A stretch of 26,731 bases of DNA from JAOAFX01 sp049700315 (GCA_049700315.1 JBNAVN010000034.1:1-26731), one strand, 5' to 3'. Shown: positions 1-7,973, numbered from the stretch's first letter. A program made the numbers and translations. Notes: generated from the sequence alone by a model not told the origin.

Positions 1-669
1 TTTTATAGGTTTTATACAATCAGGGGTGTTGAATTTGGGTGAATTCACTTGCCTTGATACCTCATAGGCTTCCATATCAGCAGTAGCATAAGGCTTTAAA
101 AGAGGCATCAACTCTGCAGGATCATTTGTATTCTTGTCTAACCAGATTTTTCTCTGTTCAGGTTCAAGAATTACCGGCATGCGATTATGATATTTTCCGA
201 CCAGTTCATTTGATGTGGTTGTAATGATTGTGCAGGATCTGATTAGATTTCCTGAAGGTGATTTCCAGACATCATAAAGTCCTGCAAAACCCATAATCCT
301 TTCTGACTTGAGGCGAAAATAAAATGGAGTCTTTGTTTTATGTTCTTCATCGGTATACCATTCATAGAATCCATTTGCCGGGATAACACAACGCTGGGTT
401 TTCAAAATCCTGAAAAAAGAAGGTTTTTGAGTAAGCGTTTCCGCACGTGCATTTATCATCTTAAAACCAACATTCTGATCTTTTGACCAACTTGGTATCA
501 ATCCCCAGTGAAATACCAAAAGTTTGTTTTGATTATCATTTATAACCCCTGGCACATTGTTTCCAGGTGCAATATTGAAATTTGGCACCCAGACAAAATC
601 CACATCATAGATCTCAAATTCTTCAGTTATCTCACTCAGACTGACGTGGAGAACATACCTACCACACAT
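1..669 (-). CDS. SRAP-domain abasic-site DNA-protein crosslinking protein (YedK/HMCES family), C-terminus cut by window edge
   Basis: The minus-strand frame is open from ATG at 669 to base 1 (223 codons, no stop), so the C-terminus lies outside the window. The protein begins Met-Cys-Gly-Arg-Tyr, the family hallmark; after Met removal Cys2 becomes N-terminal. Other SRAP landmarks are Asn73-Ala-Arg-Ala-Glu77, Gly100-Phe-Tyr-Glu103-Trp and His161-Asn-Arg-Met-Pro. Cys2, Asn73, Glu103 and His161 match the active-site set. Family knowledge: Cys2 links covalently to abasic sites in single-stranded DNA and shields them. No Shine-Dalgarno precedes the ATG; a promoter ends 6 bases upstream, so the mRNA may be leaderless. 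The gene follows the spermidine-synthase-like gene, whose stop lies 13 bases upstream of this start, but appears to have its own promoter. Function is confident; the exact length is unknown. Confidence 0.93.
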   Translation of the reverse strand, partial: MCGRYVLHVSLSEITEEFEIYDVDFVWVPNFNIAPGNNVPGVINDNQNKLLVFHWGLIPSWSKDQNVGFKMINARAETLTQKPSFFRILKTQRCVIPANGFYEWYTDEEHKTKTPFYFRLKSERIMGFAGLYDVWKSPSGNLIRSCTIITTTSNELVGKYHNRMPVILEPEQRKIWLDKNTNDPAELMPLLKPYATADMEAYEVSRQVNSPKFNTPDCIKPIK

Positions 670-675
670 AAGATA

Positions 676-703
676 ATACTACCTAAAATGCACCACTTGT
701 CAA
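676..703 (-). promoter_or_regulatory. Promoter of the SRAP gene, leaderless configuration
   Basis: On the minus strand TTGACA (698-703) is followed after 16 bases by TAGTAT (676-681), and 6 bases later by the ATG at 669. Transcription would begin at or within a base or two of the start codon. The -35 box overlaps the last codons of the upstream gene. Confidence 0.65.
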
Positions 704-2833
704 TAAGGAGCCAAAGTGCTGTTTGTCTGTAAGTCGCAAGCCAATACTGACAAGGATATTGAGCAGAACAAATACCAAGAGTGTATAGATGATACCTATA
801 ATTGGAATAAAAATGATTGCGGTAATAATTGCGCTCAAACTTGCACCCAAAAGATCAACGCCATAGATAATTCCTGCTCTTTCATTGCCCAGAATCTCAA
901 TGGTCAAAGGAAAATGAAACCCTCCTAAGAATCCACCCAAAAAAGTCAGAGACGCAATGAAATAATTCACGCCCGGCAATTTTGCAACCGCGATAAGGAG
1001 GATTACCAAGAAATAGAGCCCGATGAAAAACTGGATGTTTGAAAGACAATGTGTATTAGCAATCAATATCAGGTGTGCACTTCTGATTTTCATATATGAA
1101 AAAGTACCTGATGCCAGACCAAGCATAAAAAGTCCAATGATAATTCCCAACCAATAATAAACATAGCCATAACATACTTGAAACAAAACCAAAAGAATTA
1201 TTTCTGCAGAGATACTCGTGGCACCAACGGAAAAAACAGAAAAATAAATCACTAACCGGCGATGCCAGAATAGAACGACTAAAATCAGAGGCAGGAAAAA
1301 TATGATTGGTGGCAATTTGAATAATCTGACAAAAAGATTTTTCAAATCGTGCGATATCACCCCACCCCATAACACAGTATTAAAGTAATAACAAACAGGT
1401 TTTAAGTCAGTATTGGTATACGGCTTGGATTGAGCAATGCGCGATTCTATGTGCTCAATCCTTTCATCAGTCAGATTGTAGTCAAAGAAGTAGTCATTCA
1501 CATATGTCAAGTTCAGATTCCTATTATGTATCTCCTCTTTCAAAATATCTGTAATCCTTCCCTGAATTGGATGTTCCCTTGCAATATAGGTTGCCTTTGC
1601 AACCGGCAGGATATAAACATTTTGAAATACCTGTTTGAGTGTATGATTGATACTGCCCAAAAACTGAGCATAAATTGGACTGAGTATGTCTGGTGAATAG
1701 TTTACTCTTATACAAAACACGCCATTTGCATTTAGTTTTTTCTTTGCCTCCTGAAAAAATTCTTTTGTGTAGTATCTATTTAACTGGGCATTGATCGGGT
1801 CAGGAAGATTTATGATAATACAATCAAATATCTCTTGCGTGTTCTTTATGTAATACCTGCCATCAATGGCTACAATATCTAATCGGCTATCAGGCTTTAC
1901 AGGACCAACATATTTTTTAGCTATTTCAATGACCTTCGGGTCAAGTTCAAGATATACAAGTTTGTTAACATATTTGTGCTTGAGAATTTGTTCTATGGCA
2001 CCGCCAAATCCACCACCAATAAGCAAGACATTTTCAGGGTTTTTGTGTATCAATAATGGATAATGAACAGCCTCTTCAGCAGAGTATATATCAGGATAAG
2101 CAAAATCAAAAAAACCACTTGTATATATATTCTTCTGAGTCTCAGACTCTGTAATAGCAATCGCGCCATACCTGGATTCATACACACCAGTAAGATTTTG
2201 ACCAGACATCTGAACCTTTCTAAAAAATAACTCAATATCATTTATCTTCACAAGAAGAAACAAAGGAACAACGCAAAGAAAAACCAGTTTTCTCCTATTC
2301 AGGCAAAGCAATCCAGCAAAAAGCAATGAAGAAAGCAGGATAGTCAGTATCCCAAGGGGTGGAAGGAAATTAATAAAAATGAAAGAAAGAAATATCCCGC
2401 CAAAAAATGAACCTATCCCTTCCATCAGGTAAACTTTTTGCGGTCTAATAATTGCTGAACCTGCAGGAAACAGGGCACCAATTATCAAACAAGTTGGACA
2501 CAGAGCAAATAGAGTTATCAAAACTATCTTATCTAAAACAATCACTTCGCCAAAGGGAAGGGAAAATACTTCTGGAGCAATTCTTATGAATACAAAAGAG
2601 AAAAACAATGTGAGGCAGAGCAAAAATAGTAGGATTGCATATTTTATTTTTGGTTCAACTTTGAGATTTATTCGTGAATAAATTAAACTTCCCAGACCTG
2701 TCCATAGTAGCCAGAAGCACAATACAATGCCTGAAACCAATTCATTGCCTGAGAAAAATGCAAGTGCTTCGCGAATAAGCAGTGCCTGACTGATGACAGA
2801 TGCTAATCCGGATATGAAGATTGCGAAATACAT
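683..2833 (-). CDS. Polytopic membrane protein with a central spermidine-synthase-like domain
   Basis: 716 residues in three parts: hydrophobic N-terminal segments (about 5-195), a soluble Rossmann methyltransferase-like domain (about 215-420), and further membrane segments (about 505-705). The central domain carries Gly273-Gly-Gly-Phe-Gly-Gly, Leu-Glu296-Leu-Asp, Ala-Ile-Asp324-Gly, Leu-Pro-Asp345-Pro and Tyr-Tyr-Thr-Lys-Glu (354-358), the motif order of spermidine synthases and of the fused transporter/aminopropyltransferase proteins common in bacteria. The first motif has Phe where classical enzymes have Asp or Glu, so the true substrate is uncertain. By family it would transfer an aminopropyl group to a polyamine at the membrane. 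The start at 2833 lies 51 bases after the upstream gene, with no clear Shine-Dalgarno, so it may be co-transcribed. No polyamine biosynthesis genes are nearby. Confidence 0.85.
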   Translation of the reverse strand: MYFAIFISGLASVISQALLIREALAFFSGNELVSGIVLCFWLLWTGLGSLIYSRINLKVEPKIKYAILLFLLCLTLFFSFVFIRIAPEVFSLPFGEVIVLDKIVLITLFALCPTCLIIGALFPAGSAIIRPQKVYLMEGIGSFFGGIFLSFIFINFLPPLGILTILLSSLLFAGLLCLNRRKLVFLCVVPLFLLVKINDIELFFRKVQMSGQNLTGVYESRYGAIAITESETQKNIYTSGFFDFAYPDIYSAEEAVHYPLLIHKNPENVLLIGGGFGGAIEQILKHKYVNKLVYLELDPKVIEIAKKYVGPVKPDSRLDIVAIDGRYYIKNTQEIFDCIIINLPDPINAQLNRYYTKEFFQEAKKKLNANGVFCIRVNYSPDILSPIYAQFLGSINHTLKQVFQNVYILPVAKATYIAREHPIQGRITDILKEEIHNRNLNLTYVNDYFFDYNLTDERIEHIESRIAQSKPYTNTDLKPVCYYFNTVLWGGVISHDLKNLFVRLFKLPPIIFFLPLILVVLFWHRRLVIYFSVFSVGATSISAEIILLVLFQVCYGYVYYWLGIIIGLFMLGLASGTFSYMKIRSAHLILIANTHCLSNIQFFIGLYFLVILLIAVAKLPGVNYFIASLTFLGGFLGGFHFPLTIEILGNERAGIIYGVDLLGASLSAIITAIIFIPIIGIIYTLLVFVLLNILVSIGLRLTDKQHFGSLLTSGAF

Positions 2834-2884
2834 TTAGCTATTTGGATTCAGGTTTTTGTTATCTTCAGTCTTACAACTACACGT

Positions 2885-4480
2885 TCATTTCACAATTACA
2901 ATCTTTCTCTGCACATTGCCTACAGTCATAAAATAAACGCCATTACCAAGTGAAGAGATATCTATTTTCAGTCTATGAGACCCTGCGGTAAGAGTGCCGG
3001 TGTTAATCTGTTTGACCAGGTTTCCCTGTGAATTGTAGAATTTCAATGCTGCATTCTTTTCCTGTTTCAAATTCAATTCCAGAAAAATGTAGTTGTGCAC
3101 GGGATTTGCCATCAGTACAACCGGATTTGTCATTAGTTTCCCATAATGCTCTTGCAATCCAATATTTTCCATAACACCGACATAGGTATCCTGATTTCCA
3201 TTCCGCGTGTCAGTCCAGATCGGAATGGGATTGCCTTTTGAAGCTGCCGCAAGTCCATTATACTCGCCAATAAGTCCTGCCCTCTGATCAACCAGAGGCT
3301 TATTAGGGTCATAAGGAGAAATATTATAATCAAAACCTATTCTAAGATCAAATGATACATTTGTAACACGAACATTGGGAAGCCAGGTTACTCCACCATC
3401 GGTTGACTGAGCAAGATATAAGTCACAGAGAATGTTATTCGGATCGTTCCTTGAATCATAGAATATTACTGAGATACACCCAGTCCTGTCCACAGTAAGC
3501 CAGGGGTGAAATTGATCTCGGTTATTGCCCACAGCGTCGTCATTAATGCGTACTTTTGTACTCCAGGTATTCCCACCGTCAGTAGAACGGGTAAAGAACA
3601 TATCAGGATAACCATCAGTGCCATTATCCATATATGCAACATAAATATAGCCGCGGTAAGGACCATTAGTTATATCAACATCCATTGCCGGGTATGAAAA
3701 TGTAAGTATTGTGCCTTTTACATAACGATTCATTGAGGCAATACTCTGCACTGTTCTATCAGTACCAAATGAAACACCACCATTTGTAGAGCGGTCAAAC
3801 CTTATTGCGTTGTAATAACACCAGGCAACATAAACTTCACCATTTGCACCTACTGCAGGCACAGGCCACTGAAGATTACCCTGATTATCGCTGATCTGAA
3901 TCGGCGCTGACCAGTTAAATCCCTGGTTTGTAGAACGTGTAAAATAGACTGCAGGTGTAGAATAGTTCAAAAATCTTGCCCAGGCAACATAAAGATTTCC
4001 AGTATAAGGGCTTGAAGTTCTATCGCAGGCAATCAATTCCTTGTCCTCAAATACATTGGCAACTCCATTTACTACTGTTCTGGGAGCACTCCAGGTAACA
4101 CCCTTGTCTGTTGACTGAAATAAAAAATAGCCATTTGGTTCTGAAGTTGAGTTGAATGAAAGGATGATCGCATAGAAATTTCCATTAGCATCAACTGTCA
4201 TTCCCGGGTCAGAATCCCAGATGTAGGTCGGCTCCACAAATAGAGTTTCCGCAATCCATGTTCTTCCCCCATCCATTGATGCAGCATGCCCAACCTGACG
4301 ATAACCAACTCTAAAATCGCGCCAGTCTGCAACAAGATTCAGAGTATCGGTTGGATTGATAACAATTTGCTGTTCATTCTGAATCTGAGTTGTATTATCG
4401 GTATTGACCTTGATGTTCAGAAAACCCTGACCAGAGAGTGCACAAACAAAAAGCAACATACTCGCAATACATTTGTACAT
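2885..4480 (-). CDS. Secreted Asp-box (BNR/sialidase-like propeller) protein with type IX-like C-terminal sorting domain
   Basis: The chosen start is ATG 4480, because a GAGGAGG Shine-Dalgarno sits 5 bases upstream and the first 18 residues form a signal peptide (Lys3, hydrophobic core, Ala-Leu-Ser-Gly). A longer in-frame extension to 4582 would run into the upstream gene. The 531-residue protein has six Asp-box turns of the form Ser-x-Asp/Asn-x-Gly-x-Thr/Asn/Ser-Trp/Phe at about 68, 123, 183, 231, 299 and 359, spaced like beta-propeller blades. Residues about 455-531 look like a type IX (Por) sorting domain: Asn-Pro, a phe-tyr-asn-ser-x-gly strand, Thr-Ala-Gly-Ser-His, Gly-Val-Tyr and a terminal Lys-Ile-Val-Ile-Val-Lys. 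Likely exported and anchored or released at the surface. No catalytic sialidase residues can be assigned, so enzymatic activity should not be assumed. Confidence 0.85.
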   Translation of the reverse strand: MYKCIASMLLFVCALSGQGFLNIKVNTDNTTQIQNEQQIVINPTDTLNLVADWRDFRVGYRQVGHAASMDGGRTWIAETLFVEPTYIWDSDPGMTVDANGNFYAIILSFNSTSEPNGYFLFQSTDKGVTWSAPRTVVNGVANVFEDKELIACDRTSSPYTGNLYVAWARFLNYSTPAVYFTRSTNQGFNWSAPIQISDNQGNLQWPVPAVGANGEVYVAWCYYNAIRFDRSTNGGVSFGTDRTVQSIASMNRYVKGTILTFSYPAMDVDITNGPYRGYIYVAYMDNGTDGYPDMFFTRSTDGGNTWSTKVRINDDAVGNNRDQFHPWLTVDRTGCISVIFYDSRNDPNNILCDLYLAQSTDGGVTWLPNVRVTNVSFDLRIGFDYNISPYDPNKPLVDQRAGLIGEYNGLAAASKGNPIPIWTDTRNGNQDTYVGVMENIGLQEHYGKLMTNPVVLMANPVHNYIFLELNLKQEKNAALKFYNSQGNLVKQINTGTLTAGSHRLKIDISSLGNGVYFMTVGNVQRKIVIVK

Positions 4481-4485
4481 AAAAA

Positions 4486-4492
4486 CCTCCTC
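4486..4492 (-). promoter_or_regulatory. Shine-Dalgarno that fixes the start of the Asp-box protein
   Basis: Minus-strand GAGGAGG lies 5 bases before the ATG at 4480 and directly ahead of a signal peptide. It decides against the longer in-frame start at 4582. Confidence 0.8.
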
Positions 4493-4514
4493 AATTTTAT
4501 GTAATATCAATCTC

Positions 4515-4817
4515 TCAATGTCTCCGCGGAAACCAGCGCCATGGCGCACCAATTGTAAAGCAAAGTCCAAGTATGAACCCAAGATTGTATGGCCAACCAG
4601 TGTTATTCACCTCATATAACCCGACTTCCTTGGTAAACAAACTCACCACAAAAGTAATAATGAGAATAATTCCGTGCCATAGACCTGCCCAGAACCCAGC
4701 CTTATGCCCCGGGTTTATGTTTTGATTCCACCGCTCATTACCAGGTGCACAACTTGTGAAGAAAAAACCAAAGAGTATCACAAAAACAATAACGAATTTG
4801 AATGATGGTCTAAACAT
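4515..4817 (-). CDS. Small predicted lipoprotein / membrane protein of unknown function
   Basis: 100 residues from ATG 4817, chosen because AAAGGAGAT (4821-4829) precedes it and the N-terminus is a lipoprotein signal: Arg3/Lys7, a long Phe/Val/Ile core and the lipobox-like Phe-Thr-Ser-Cys23. A start 14 codons upstream would spoil this signal. After Cys23 come a short polar stretch, an aromatic segment containing Gly-Leu-Trp-His-Gly, a hydrophobic segment, a Tyr-Glu-Val-Asn-Asn motif and a second hydrophobic segment ending in Trp-Arg-Trp-Phe-Pro-Arg-Arg-His. I recall similar short hypothetical proteins with a Gly-Leu-Trp-His-Gly core in many bacteria, but no assigned function. It has a clear own promoter and is 34 bases upstream of the Asp-box gene, so the two may form an operon. 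Confidence 0.75.
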   Translation of the reverse strand: MFRPSFKFVIVFVILFGFFFTSCAPGNERWNQNINPGHKAGFWAGLWHGIILIITFVVSLFTKEVGLYEVNNTGWPYNLGFILGLCFTIGAPWRWFPRRH

Positions 4818-4839
4818 CTTATCTCCTTTGTTATTATTA

Positions 4840-4867
4840 ATTCTATGCGGGAAAATCATAATGTCAA
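4840..4867 (-). promoter_or_regulatory. Promoter of the small lipoprotein gene
   Basis: Minus-strand TTGACA (4862-4867), 16-base spacer, TAGAAT (4840-4845). The start codon at 4817 is 22 bases beyond the -10 box and has a Shine-Dalgarno, so this is a conventional leadered transcript, unlike the leaderless promoters elsewhere in the window. Confidence 0.7.
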
Positions 4868-4879
4868 GTAGTTGAGATC

Positions 4880-4907
4880 TTGACTTATCATAATTTTTGA
4901 TTAAAAT
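4880..4907 (+). promoter_or_regulatory. Probable promoter of the yebC-ruvCAB operon
   Basis: TTGACT (4880-4885), 16-base spacer, TAAAAT (4902-4907), divergent from the lipoprotein promoter with the -35 boxes 12 bases apart. Initiation near 4914 would give a leader of about 124 bases before yebC. A weaker alternative -10, TAAGAT at 4998-5003, would give a short leader. Confidence 0.55.
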
Positions 4908-4944
4908 ATATATACATAAGAGGCAATTTGAAATTGAAGAAATG

Positions 4945-4961
4945 TTCTAAATATTTTAGAA
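4945..4961. repeat. Perfect 7-bp inverted repeat in the yebC leader
   Basis: TTCTAAA (4945-4951) and TTTAGAA (4955-4961) are exact inverted complements around a 3-base centre. It lies about 30 bases past the predicted transcription start. It could be an operator or a weak hairpin; its AT-rich stem makes an intrinsic terminator unlikely. Confidence 0.4.
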
Positions 4962-5037
4962 GGCTGATAAGACCTTTTGATTATTGTTTGAATTTGTTAA
5001 GATGACCTCTTAATGATGATTAAAAAAGGAGTGTGTT

Positions 5038-5796
5038 ATGTCAGGACATTCTAAGTGGGCAAAGATCAAGAGAAAAAAAGCCGGGGCTGATGCTGCACGG
5101 GGACGAATATTCACCAAATTAATCAGGGAAATAACCATTGCTGCAAGGCATGGCGGTGGTGACCCTAATGCCAATCCAAGATTGCGTACTGCAATTGATG
5201 AAGCGAAGGCAGCAAATATGCCCAATGAGAATATTGAACGGGCAATAAAAAGAGGAACCGGACAACTTGATGATGGACAGACCCTTGAAGAAGTGCTTTA
5301 TGAAGGATATGGTCCGAATGGTGTAGCAATATTGATTGAAGCAGTTACTGATAACAGAAACCGCACAACCAGTGAAATCAAGCACATTCTATCAAGGCAC
5401 AACGGCAGTCTTGGAACCCAGGGTTCGGTTGCGTGGCAATTCCAGACCCAGGGTATTATTACAATTGACGCAAAGAAATATGATGAAGATACTATTATAA
5501 GCCTGGCACTTGATGGTGGTGCAATTGATGTGAAAACCGAGGAAGATACTTACCAGGTAATCACCCCGCCTGAGAGTTTTAACAAAGTAAAGGAACTGTT
5601 CAAAAATAACAACATAGAAATCACGAGTAGCGAACTGACCAAAATCCCTCAAAACACCATTCCATTAAGTGAAAAAGATGCGGAAAAAGTATTAAAACTT
5701 TTTGAAGCACTTGATGAGCTGGATGATGTCCAGCATGTCTATGGTAATTTTGATATTGCTGACGAAGTAATGGAAAAAATTTCCAGTCAATCCTGA
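5038..5796 (+). CDS. yebC: YebC/PmpR (TACO1) family protein
   Basis: 252 residues beginning with the family signature Met-Ser-Gly-His-Ser-Lys-Trp-Ala-Lys-Ile-Lys, followed by Phe-Thr-Lys-Leu-Ile-Arg-Glu-Ile and Gly-Gly-Gly-Asp-Pro. Length and three-domain layout are normal for the family. Long annotated as a transcriptional regulator, the family is now linked to helping ribosomes through difficult proline-rich stretches; neither role can be chosen from sequence alone. The start is supported by a strong AAAAAAGGAG Shine-Dalgarno (5022-5031) 6 bases upstream. It heads the ruvC-ruvA-ruvB cluster, a common bacterial arrangement, with 32 bases to ruvC. The roughly 125-base AT-rich leader contains an inverted repeat. 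Confidence 0.96.
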   Translation: MSGHSKWAKIKRKKAGADAARGRIFTKLIREITIAARHGGGDPNANPRLRTAIDEAKAANMPNENIERAIKRGTGQLDDGQTLEEVLYEGYGPNGVAILIEAVTDNRNRTTSEIKHILSRHNGSLGTQGSVAWQFQTQGIITIDAKKYDEDTIISLALDGGAIDVKTEEDTYQVITPPESFNKVKELFKNNNIEITSSELTKIPQNTIPLSEKDAEKVLKLFEALDELDDVQHVYGNFDIADEVMEKISSQS

Positions 5797-5828
5797 AGGA
5801 ATTGAAAACTCACTGCTAATGCGGTACT

Positions 5829-6308
5829 ATGAGGATAATGGGTATTGATCCAGGTATTTCAGCAACTGGTTTTGGAATCATTATTGATAGAAAAGAACCT
5901 GTCTATGGCACCATCAGACCAAAGGAAAGAGAGTATTACAAGAGAATTCTTGCTATTTGTGAGAAAATCAAATCATTGATTGTTCAGTACAAACCAGATG
6001 TCATCTGCCTTGAAAAAGCATTCTTTCAAAAGAATGTTGCCAGTCTTATCAAAATTTCTGAATTAAGGGGTTCAATTATTTTTCTGCTGCTGGAAAATGG
6101 AGTAAGATTCATTGAATATACACCTGCCCAGATAAAACTGGTTACTACGGGAAATGGCCGTGCCTCAAAGAACCAGGTACGGTTTGTAATAGAACGGATC
6201 CTTCTGAAGAACAATTCACGCATTTCCCATCATGCTGTTGATGCACTCGCAATTGCCTATACTGCCCAGCGTAAATTGAGATTATTTAAATGGCAATCGG
6301 TTAAATGA
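5829..6308 (+). CDS. ruvC: Holliday junction resolvase RuvC
   Basis: 159 residues of the RNase H-like RuvC endonuclease, which cuts Holliday junctions symmetrically in concert with RuvAB. Active-site residues are Asp7 in Gly-Ile-Asp-Pro-Gly, Glu62 in Cys-Leu-Glu-Lys, and His135 and Asp138 in His-His-Ala-Val-Asp-Ala-Leu. His at the third position is the Thermus-type arrangement rather than the E. coli Asp, so it is not a defect. Gly-Asn-Gly-Arg-Ala-Ser-Lys (108-114) matches the conserved basic loop. The start at 5829 gives the usual Met-Arg-Ile-x-Gly-Ile-Asp N-terminus. It has no obvious Shine-Dalgarno, so translation may be coupled to yebC. ruvA follows after 31 bases. Confidence 0.95.
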   Translation: MRIMGIDPGISATGFGIIIDRKEPVYGTIRPKEREYYKRILAICEKIKSLIVQYKPDVICLEKAFFQKNVASLIKISELRGSIIFLLLENGVRFIEYTPAQIKLVTTGNGRASKNQVRFVIERILLKNNSRISHHAVDALAIAYTAQRKLRLFKWQSVK

Positions 6309-6339
6309 TTACCTATGATCGGATAGAAAAGGAGCCATT

Positions 6340-6885
6340 TTGTTTGGAAGACTGAAAGGAAAGGTAATAGAAAAATCACCGCCCTTTCTTATCATTGATG
6401 TCAATGGGATTGGCTTCAGTGTCCAATCGCCCTTGAATATTTTTGAAAAAATAGAGTTGAATCAGGACCTTGCATTATATACAAAATGTTTGATCAAAGA
6501 TGAAGAAATTTTTCTTTACGGATTCCTTCAGAAAACAGAGCTGGATACTTTTGAGGCGTTGATATCAGTATCTGGATTAGGACCAAAATCCGCCCTGACC
6601 TTGTTATCAAATTTTTCACCGGATGAAATCGCCAAGGCAATTGAGGAAGAAAATCTTGATTTGCTATCTTCGGTGCCGAGAATTGGCAAAAAACTTGCAA
6701 GCAAGATAATCCTTGAAATGAAAGGTAAGTTGAATTTCGTGAAAGAAACAGGTACATTCAATCAGGCACTAAATGCCCTGTGTTCACTTGGATTGACCCG
6801 TGCAGAAGCAATTAGCCGACTGAAGGGATTGCCCAATGACCTGCCTGCCGAAGAATTAATCAAGCAGGCATTGAGGAGCAAATGA
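6340..6885 (+). CDS. ruvA: Holliday junction branch migration protein RuvA (TTG start)
   Basis: 181 residues. RuvA forms the tetramer that binds the four-way junction and recruits RuvB. The N-terminal OB-fold begins Phe-Gly-Arg-Leu-Lys-Gly; the acidic pin lies around Lys-Asp-Glu-Glu before Leu-Tyr-Gly-Phe; the helix-hairpin-helix motifs are Val-Ser-Gly-Leu-Gly-Pro-Lys and Val-Pro-Arg-Ile-Gly-Lys-Lys; the C-terminal residues (about 135-181) form the RuvB-binding domain. The start codon is TTG at 6340, supported by AAAAGGAG (6327-6334) 5 bases upstream and by alignment of the first residues with the family. The stop overlaps the ruvB start by four bases (ATGA), so translation is probably coupled. 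Confidence 0.95.
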   Translation: MFGRLKGKVIEKSPPFLIIDVNGIGFSVQSPLNIFEKIELNQDLALYTKCLIKDEEIFLYGFLQKTELDTFEALISVSGLGPKSALTLLSNFSPDEIAKAIEEENLDLLSSVPRIGKKLASKIILEMKGKLNFVKETGTFNQALNALCSLGLTRAEAISRLKGLPNDLPAEELIKQALRSK

Positions 6886-7895
6886 AAGAAAGAGCACTTT
6901 CAGGAACAAAGTTTGAAGGCGAAGAAATCTATGAATTAACCCTTAGACCAAAGAAGGTTGAAGAATTTATTGGTCAGAAGAACACCATTGAAAATCTCAT
7001 GGTCTTTATTCAGGCTGCGAAGAAACGGAAAGAACCACTGGAGCATATCCTTCTATTTGGACCTCCTGGCCTTGGCAAGACCACGCTTGCGCATATCATT
7101 GCCCGGGAGATGGATGTCAACATATACCCTACATCAGGCCCAATTCTTGAAAGGCCCTTTGACCTCGCAGGTATATTGAGCAATTTGAAATACGGTGATA
7201 TTATCTTTATAGATGAAGTGCACAGGATAAACAAACTTGTTGAAGAGTATCTATATCCAGCGCTTGAAGATTTCCATCTTGATATTATTCAAGATAAAGG
7301 AATGGGTGCGCAGTCCCTGCGATTAAAACTTGAGAAGTTCACACTGATCGGTGCTACAACCCGTTCTGGTCTTCTTTCTTCACCATTACGTTCAAGATTT
7401 GGCATAAATTTCAGACTTGATTATTATCCGCCTGAAGATTTAGAACAGATCATCAAACGATCAGCAAAGATTTTAAAAATAAAATTATCCAGGGATGCGA
7501 GTCTTGAGATTGCACGCAGGGCAAGGGGCACGCCAAGGGTTGCAAATAGACTGCTCAGGAGGGTACGCGATTTTGCCCAGGTTCAGGGAAAAGAGACCAT
7601 TGATCTGGAAATCTGTGAATATGCCCTGAAGAGAATGGATGTGGATAAGCGGGGTCTTGATGAGATGGACAAAAAAATCATTCACACAATCATTGAGAAA
7701 TTTCAGGGTGGACCAGTCGGATTGAATAGTCTGGCAGTTGCAGTTGGTGAAGACGCCCAGACTATTGAAGAAGTCTTTGAACCATTCTTAATAATGGAAG
7801 GATTTATCAAAAGAACACCACGGGGTAGAGAAGCAACCAGACTTGCTTACGAGCATTTCAACATAAAGTCAGATCAGGGACCACTTTTTGGATAG
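6882..7895 (+). CDS. ruvB: Holliday junction branch migration ATPase RuvB
   Basis: 337 residues, the AAA+ motor that drives branch migration with RuvA. Visible motifs are Leu-Arg-Pro (21-23), Walker A Gly60-Pro-Pro-Gly-Leu-Gly-Lys-Thr-Thr68, Walker B Phe-Ile-Asp111-Glu-Val-His-Arg, sensor 1 Gly-Ala-Thr-Thr-Arg (157-161), the Ser-Pro-Leu-Arg170-Ser-Arg-Phe-Gly arginine finger, and a C-terminal winged helix with Gly-Leu-Asp and Thr-Pro-Arg-Gly-Arg. All key residues are present. The start overlaps the ruvA stop, and GAGGAG lies just upstream inside ruvA. It is the last gene of the yebC-ruvCAB cluster; a possible hairpin follows. Confidence 0.97.
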   Translation: MKERALSGTKFEGEEIYELTLRPKKVEEFIGQKNTIENLMVFIQAAKKRKEPLEHILLFGPPGLGKTTLAHIIAREMDVNIYPTSGPILERPFDLAGILSNLKYGDIIFIDEVHRINKLVEEYLYPALEDFHLDIIQDKGMGAQSLRLKLEKFTLIGATTRSGLLSSPLRSRFGINFRLDYYPPEDLEQIIKRSAKILKIKLSRDASLEIARRARGTPRVANRLLRRVRDFAQVQGKETIDLEICEYALKRMDVDKRGLDEMDKKIIHTIIEKFQGGPVGLNSLAVAVGEDAQTIEEVFEPFLIMEGFIKRTPRGREATRLAYEHFNIKSDQGPLFG

Positions 7896-7906
7896 ATAAA
7901 AAAACT

Positions 7907-7941
7907 TGCAACATTTTTGCGGCAGGTAAAAAAGTGTTGCA
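7907..7941 (+). terminator. Candidate hairpin after ruvB
   Basis: TGCAACA (7907-7913) pairs with TGTTGCA (7935-7941), and the inner TTTTT/AAAAA arms can extend the stem across a small bulge around a loop of about 9 bases. A short T-rich stretch follows. The stem is not GC-rich and the T-tract is poor, so it may be a weak terminator between ruvB and the separately promoted obg. Confidence 0.35.
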
Positions 7942-7973
7942 TTTTGCTGTTTGAAAATCCCCTCTTCACTCTC

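Noticed and set aside
508..928. Plus-strand open frames at 508-732 and 716-928
   Set aside because: They are shadows of the SRAP and spermidine-synthase-like genes on the minus strand, with no family resemblance and no start signals.
4481..4582. Longer start for the Asp-box protein at 4582
   Set aside because: It would overlap the small lipoprotein gene and bury the signal peptide. A strong Shine-Dalgarno precedes ATG 4480.
6187..6243. RuvC with a missing catalytic Asp at position 135
   Set aside because: His at this position is the active Thermus-type arrangement, so it is not a defect.
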